From: RYN-428 sp035551995
GTDB taxonomy: Bacteria; Planctomycetota; Phycisphaerae; Tepidisphaerales; Tepidisphaeraceae
Length of the DNA stretch: 24,690 nt
Reading direction: 5' to 3'
Assembly (NCBI GenBank): GCA_035551995.1
Contig: DASZME010000079.1
Location: forward strand, 1 to 24,690
The translations under genes and the position numbers were made by a program. Of this stretch, positions 21,798-24,690 are shown piece by piece (position 1 is the first letter of the stretch; each line of letters starts with the position of its first letter). The notes under the pieces are model-generated. The model saw only the letters and a program-made list of their open reading frames with translations. It had not been told where the DNA came from and did not search any database.

Positions 21798-24690
21798 ATG
21801 CCTTATAACTTTACGCGCATCGAGAAGAAGTGGCAGGAGCATTGGCTGGATAATAAGACGTTCGCGGCCCTCGACCCCAGCGAGGCCGCCGATATGCCCA
21901 AGGCCTATGTGCTGGACATGTTTCCCTATCCGAGCGGCGCGGGACTGCATGTCGGGCATCCCGAAGGGTATACCGCAACCGATATTGTCTCGCGCTATTT
22001 GCGGATGCGCGGCAGAAATGTGCTACATCCGATGGGATGGGACGCTTTTGGCCTTCCCGCCGAACAATATGCCGTCCAGCAGAATATCCATCCTCGCATT
22101 ACCACCGAAAAGAACATCCAGAATTTCCGCCGGCAGATTCAGATGCTCGGGTTGAGTTACGATTGGGACCGCGAAGTGAATACCACCGATCCCCACTACT
22201 ATAAGTGGACTCAGTGGATCTTCCTGAAACTGTTCAACAGCTATTTCGATCCGGTTCAGAACAAGGCGATGCCGATCGAGCATCTGCGCGATGAACTCTT
22301 CCGCGAGTCGCTCGTCGTCGGTCCAGACGGGTCAGTCCGGCTCAATCCCGTGCAGGAGGGAATGGAAGAGATCGCCGGGGAAGTGCACATCGAGCGGTAC
22401 TGGAGGGAAATCTCTCCGGAGGAACAGGACGACGTCATCGACGGTCTGCGCCTGGCGTATATCGACGAAATTCCAGTCAATTGGTGCCCGGCACTTGGAA
22501 CCGTACTGGCCAACGAAGAAGTGATCGACGGCAAAAGTGAACGCGGCGGATTCCCCGTCGAACGCCGGCCGATGCGGCAATGGATGCTCCGCATCACCGC
22601 GTATGCCGACCGGCTGGTCGATGATCTGAACCTCCTCAACTGGCCCGAATCCCTCAAAGAAATGCAGCGCAACTGGATCGGAAAAAGCGCCGGCGCCGAC
22701 ATCGACTTTGAAATCGCCAAGCCGCCCGGCGCCGCGCCCGACGCCGGCGACGACGGGCCACACGACGAACTTTCCTTCACCGTCTTCACCACCCGCCCCG
22801 ATACGCTGTACGGCGCCACCTACGTCGTTCTTGCTCCCGAACATCCGCTGGTCGATCGAATCACCACGCCGCCGCAACGATCGGCCGTCGATTTGTATCG
22901 CGCGCAAATCGCCGCCCGCAGCGAGCGCGATCGAATGGAAAATAAGGAAAAGACCGGCGTCTTCACCGGCGCCCATGTCCTGCATCCGCTGACCGACGAG
23001 CATCTGCCCGTTTACATCGCCGACTATGTCCTGATGGGGTACGGCAGCGGCGCCATCATGGCCGTCCCCGCTCATGACGAGCGCGATTTCGAATTCGCAA
23101 AAGCAATGGAGCTACCCATCCGGGTTGTCGTGAAAGCAGCGCCGCCGGCAACTTGGACACATGGCGATCCCCCGGACGAATTTTACGACTTCGTCACCGC
23201 TCACATGGGTCGGGAGGGTTATACGGCGGCGGTCTACATGCCGCCGACGAATACATGGGTTCGCGAACGCGGGCACTTCGATTCCAAGTTTACAAGCGAC
23301 GAACGCGCTCTCATTGAAGAGCGATCCCTCCCCGACGGCGGGCTGCTGGTCATCCTTCATGAGCCTCTGAACGTGGCCGACCATAGCGCGAGCCTCGGCT
23401 CGCCGAAGATCCACTATCAACTGAACGCGCCGTTTACGTTTGACGGCAAAGCGGTCAACTCGCCGTTGATCGACGGCCTCACGACAGCCGAGGCCAAGGC
23501 AAACATGATCGCCGAGTTGGAATCGCTCGGCGTTGGGCATGGATCGGTGACGTATAAACTGCGCGACTGGCTGTTCAGCCGGCAGCGCTATTGGGGTGAG
23601 CCGTTTCCGATCGTGCTGGATGGCGAAGGTCGGCCGCACGCGCTGGCGGAAACCGACTTGCCCGTCGCCCTGCCGGAATTGAGCGATTTTAAGCCGACCG
23701 GCACGCCGCAGCCGCCGTTGACCAAGGCCACCGACTGGATTCGCTACTCGGCTTCGATGACGCGCGAGACCAACACGATGCCGCAATGGGCGGGATCATG
23801 CTGGTATTACCTGCGATACATCGACCCGCACAACGCGCGGCAACTGGTCGATCCGGCGAAGGAAAAGTATTGGATGCCGGTCGATCTGTATGTCGGCGGC
23901 GTGGAGCATGCGGTGCTGCATCTGCTTTATGCGAGATTCTGGCACAAGGCGCTGTTCGACCTTGGCGTGGTTTCGACCGCCGAGCCGTTCCAGCGGCTGG
24001 TGAACCAGGGACTGATCCTCGGCGAAACCGAATATCATGTCTTCTCGACTACAGACGGCGCGACCATCAGTGCCGCCGACGTCCGCGATCTCAGCGAAGA
24101 GGCGGACGAAAACGGCGTTCGCATGATCGCAATCGACAAGCGCACCGGCCAAAAAGCGACCGGCAAACGCCTGACGGAAGAAGAAGTTGAAAAAGCCGGC
24201 GAAGGATATCGCCTGCGATCCAGCCCCGACATTCGCGTCGACGCCCGCAGCTTCAAGATGAGCAAGAGCCGCGGCAACGTCGTCAATCCCGACGCCATCG
24301 TGAAGGATTACGGCGCCGACACCTTTCGTCTCTATGAGATGTACATGGGCCCGTTGGAAGCCCAAAAGCCATGGAATACGCGAGACATCATCGGCATGTA
24401 CCGCTTCCTCAATCGCGTCTGGCGCAACTTCACCGGCGAATCGGAAGACGACGTCAATCCGACAAAAGTGATTGTCGCCGACGGCCCCATACCCGAAGCG
24501 CTGGATCGGCAAATGCACCGCGCCATTAAAAAAGTGGCCGACGACATCGAATCATTGCGGTTCAATACCGCCATCGCGGAGTTGATCAACCTCAATAACG
24601 CGATGGTCGGCCTCGGCCCGATCCGGCGCGAATTGGCGGAAAATTTCGCATTAATGCTGGCGCCCTTCGCCCCGCACATGGCCGAAGAAC
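21798..24690 (+). CDS. leuS: Leucyl-tRNA synthetase (3' end outside window)
   Basis: 964 codons are visible, without a stop. The enzyme charges tRNA-Leu with leucine and proofreads the product. The class I HIGH motif is HVGH at 51-54 and KMSKS is at 820-824. GWDAFGLPAEQ, VNWCPALGTVLANEEVIDG and NWIGKSAG confirm LeuRS. The editing domain has TTRPDTLYGATY and MAVPAHDERD. KMSKS lies about 200 residues later than in E. coli because of insertions: about 150-222 before VNWCP (as in Bacteroidetes-type enzymes), about 446-547 inside the editing region, and further sequence before KMSKS at about 750-815. The start is the ATG just after the promoter and begins MPYNFTRIEKKW, as the family should. Confidence 0.96.
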   Translation, partial: MPYNFTRIEKKWQEHWLDNKTFAALDPSEAADMPKAYVLDMFPYPSGAGLHVGHPEGYTATDIVSRYLRMRGRNVLHPMGWDAFGLPAEQYAVQQNIHPRITTEKNIQNFRRQIQMLGLSYDWDREVNTTDPHYYKWTQWIFLKLFNSYFDPVQNKAMPIEHLRDELFRESLVVGPDGSVRLNPVQEGMEEIAGEVHIERYWREISPEEQDDVIDGLRLAYIDEIPVNWCPALGTVLANEEVIDGKSERGGFPVERRPMRQWMLRITAYADRLVDDLNLLNWPESLKEMQRNWIGKSAGADIDFEIAKPPGAAPDAGDDGPHDELSFTVFTTRPDTLYGATYVVLAPEHPLVDRITTPPQRSAVDLYRAQIAARSERDRMENKEKTGVFTGAHVLHPLTDEHLPVYIADYVLMGYGSGAIMAVPAHDERDFEFAKAMELPIRVVVKAAPPATWTHGDPPDEFYDFVTAHMGREGYTAAVYMPPTNTWVRERGHFDSKFTSDERALIEERSLPDGGLLVILHEPLNVADHSASLGSPKIHYQLNAPFTFDGKAVNSPLIDGLTTAEAKANMIAELESLGVGHGSVTYKLRDWLFSRQRYWGEPFPIVLDGEGRPHALAETDLPVALPELSDFKPTGTPQPPLTKATDWIRYSASMTRETNTMPQWAGSCWYYLRYIDPHNARQLVDPAKEKYWMPVDLYVGGVEHAVLHLLYARFWHKALFDLGVVSTAEPFQRLVNQGLILGETEYHVFSTTDGATISAADVRDLSEEADENGVRMIAIDKRTGQKATGKRLTEEEVEKAGEGYRLRSSPDIRVDARSFKMSKSRGNVVNPDAIVKDYGADTFRLYEMYMGPLEAQKPWNTRDIIGMYRFLNRVWRNFTGESEDDVNPTKVIVADGPIPEALDRQMHRAIKKVADDIESLRFNTAIAELINLNNAMVGLGPIRRELAENFALMLAPFAPHMAEE

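Noticed and set aside
1..24690. tRNA, rRNA, CRISPR arrays, insertion sequences or phage attachment sites
   Set aside because: I looked for cloverleaf ends, regularly spaced repeats, transposase motifs and flanking terminal repeats and found none.

Overview
The window reads as a chromosomal piece of a moderately GC-rich bacterium, most likely a member of the Planctomycetota, perhaps Phycisphaerae. This is inference from gene content and protein style: a futalosine-pathway radical SAM enzyme (MqnC), a MiaE-type diiron hydroxylase, a sugar transferase fused to a GGDEF-like domain, a SpoIIE/PP2C phosphatase next to a PilZ protein, an RRM RNA-binding protein, an enlarged leucyl-tRNA synthetase and an exported HExxH peptidase. 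I saw no plasmid, phage, IS, CRISPR, rRNA or tRNA signature. Most of the window is housekeeping DNA with accessory pieces between.

Layout. 1-143 (-): start of an RRM protein. 294-617 (-): a coding-like frame with no start codon, perhaps a relic. 701-1720 (+): exported glycosidase-like barrel protein whose acid/base motif is altered. 1960-2259 (+): wreck of a Phd/VapC toxin-antitoxin pair. 2337-6104 (+): DNA polymerase III alpha (dnaE). 6274-6948 (+): orphan NarL/FixJ response regulator, whose end overlaps the end of zwf (6929-8452, -). 8645-10174 (-): FAD aromatic hydroxylase. 10303-10698 (-): manganese-cupin hydroxynitrile-lyase-like protein. 11071-12087 (+): exported zinc peptidase. 12278-13483 (+): citrate synthase. 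13496-13723 (-): small lipoprotein. 13995-14477 (+): DoxX membrane protein. 14556-16034 (+): MqnC with insertions. 16108-17406 (-): sugar transferase with degenerate GGDEF. 17671-18336 (+): MiaE-like hydroxylase. 18349-21501 (-): PilZ protein, SpoIIE phosphatase and an acidic zinc-ribbon protein in one direction. 21798-end (+): leuS, cut by the window edge.

How they fit together. DnaE, LeuRS and MiaE serve replication and translation. G6PD, citrate synthase and MqnC serve central metabolism and menaquinone respiration. The response regulator, PilZ protein and SpoIIE phosphatase are signalling parts, and the sugar transferase belongs to exopolysaccharide or O-antigen priming.

The most intriguing items are the acidic zinc-ribbon protein, which ends in a tail (EDDIPF) nearly identical to the SSB C-terminal interaction tip and lies downstream of the PilZ and SpoIIE genes, and a consensus-like promoter placed so that leuS mRNA would be leaderless. 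All assignments come from reading motifs by eye; no database search was run.
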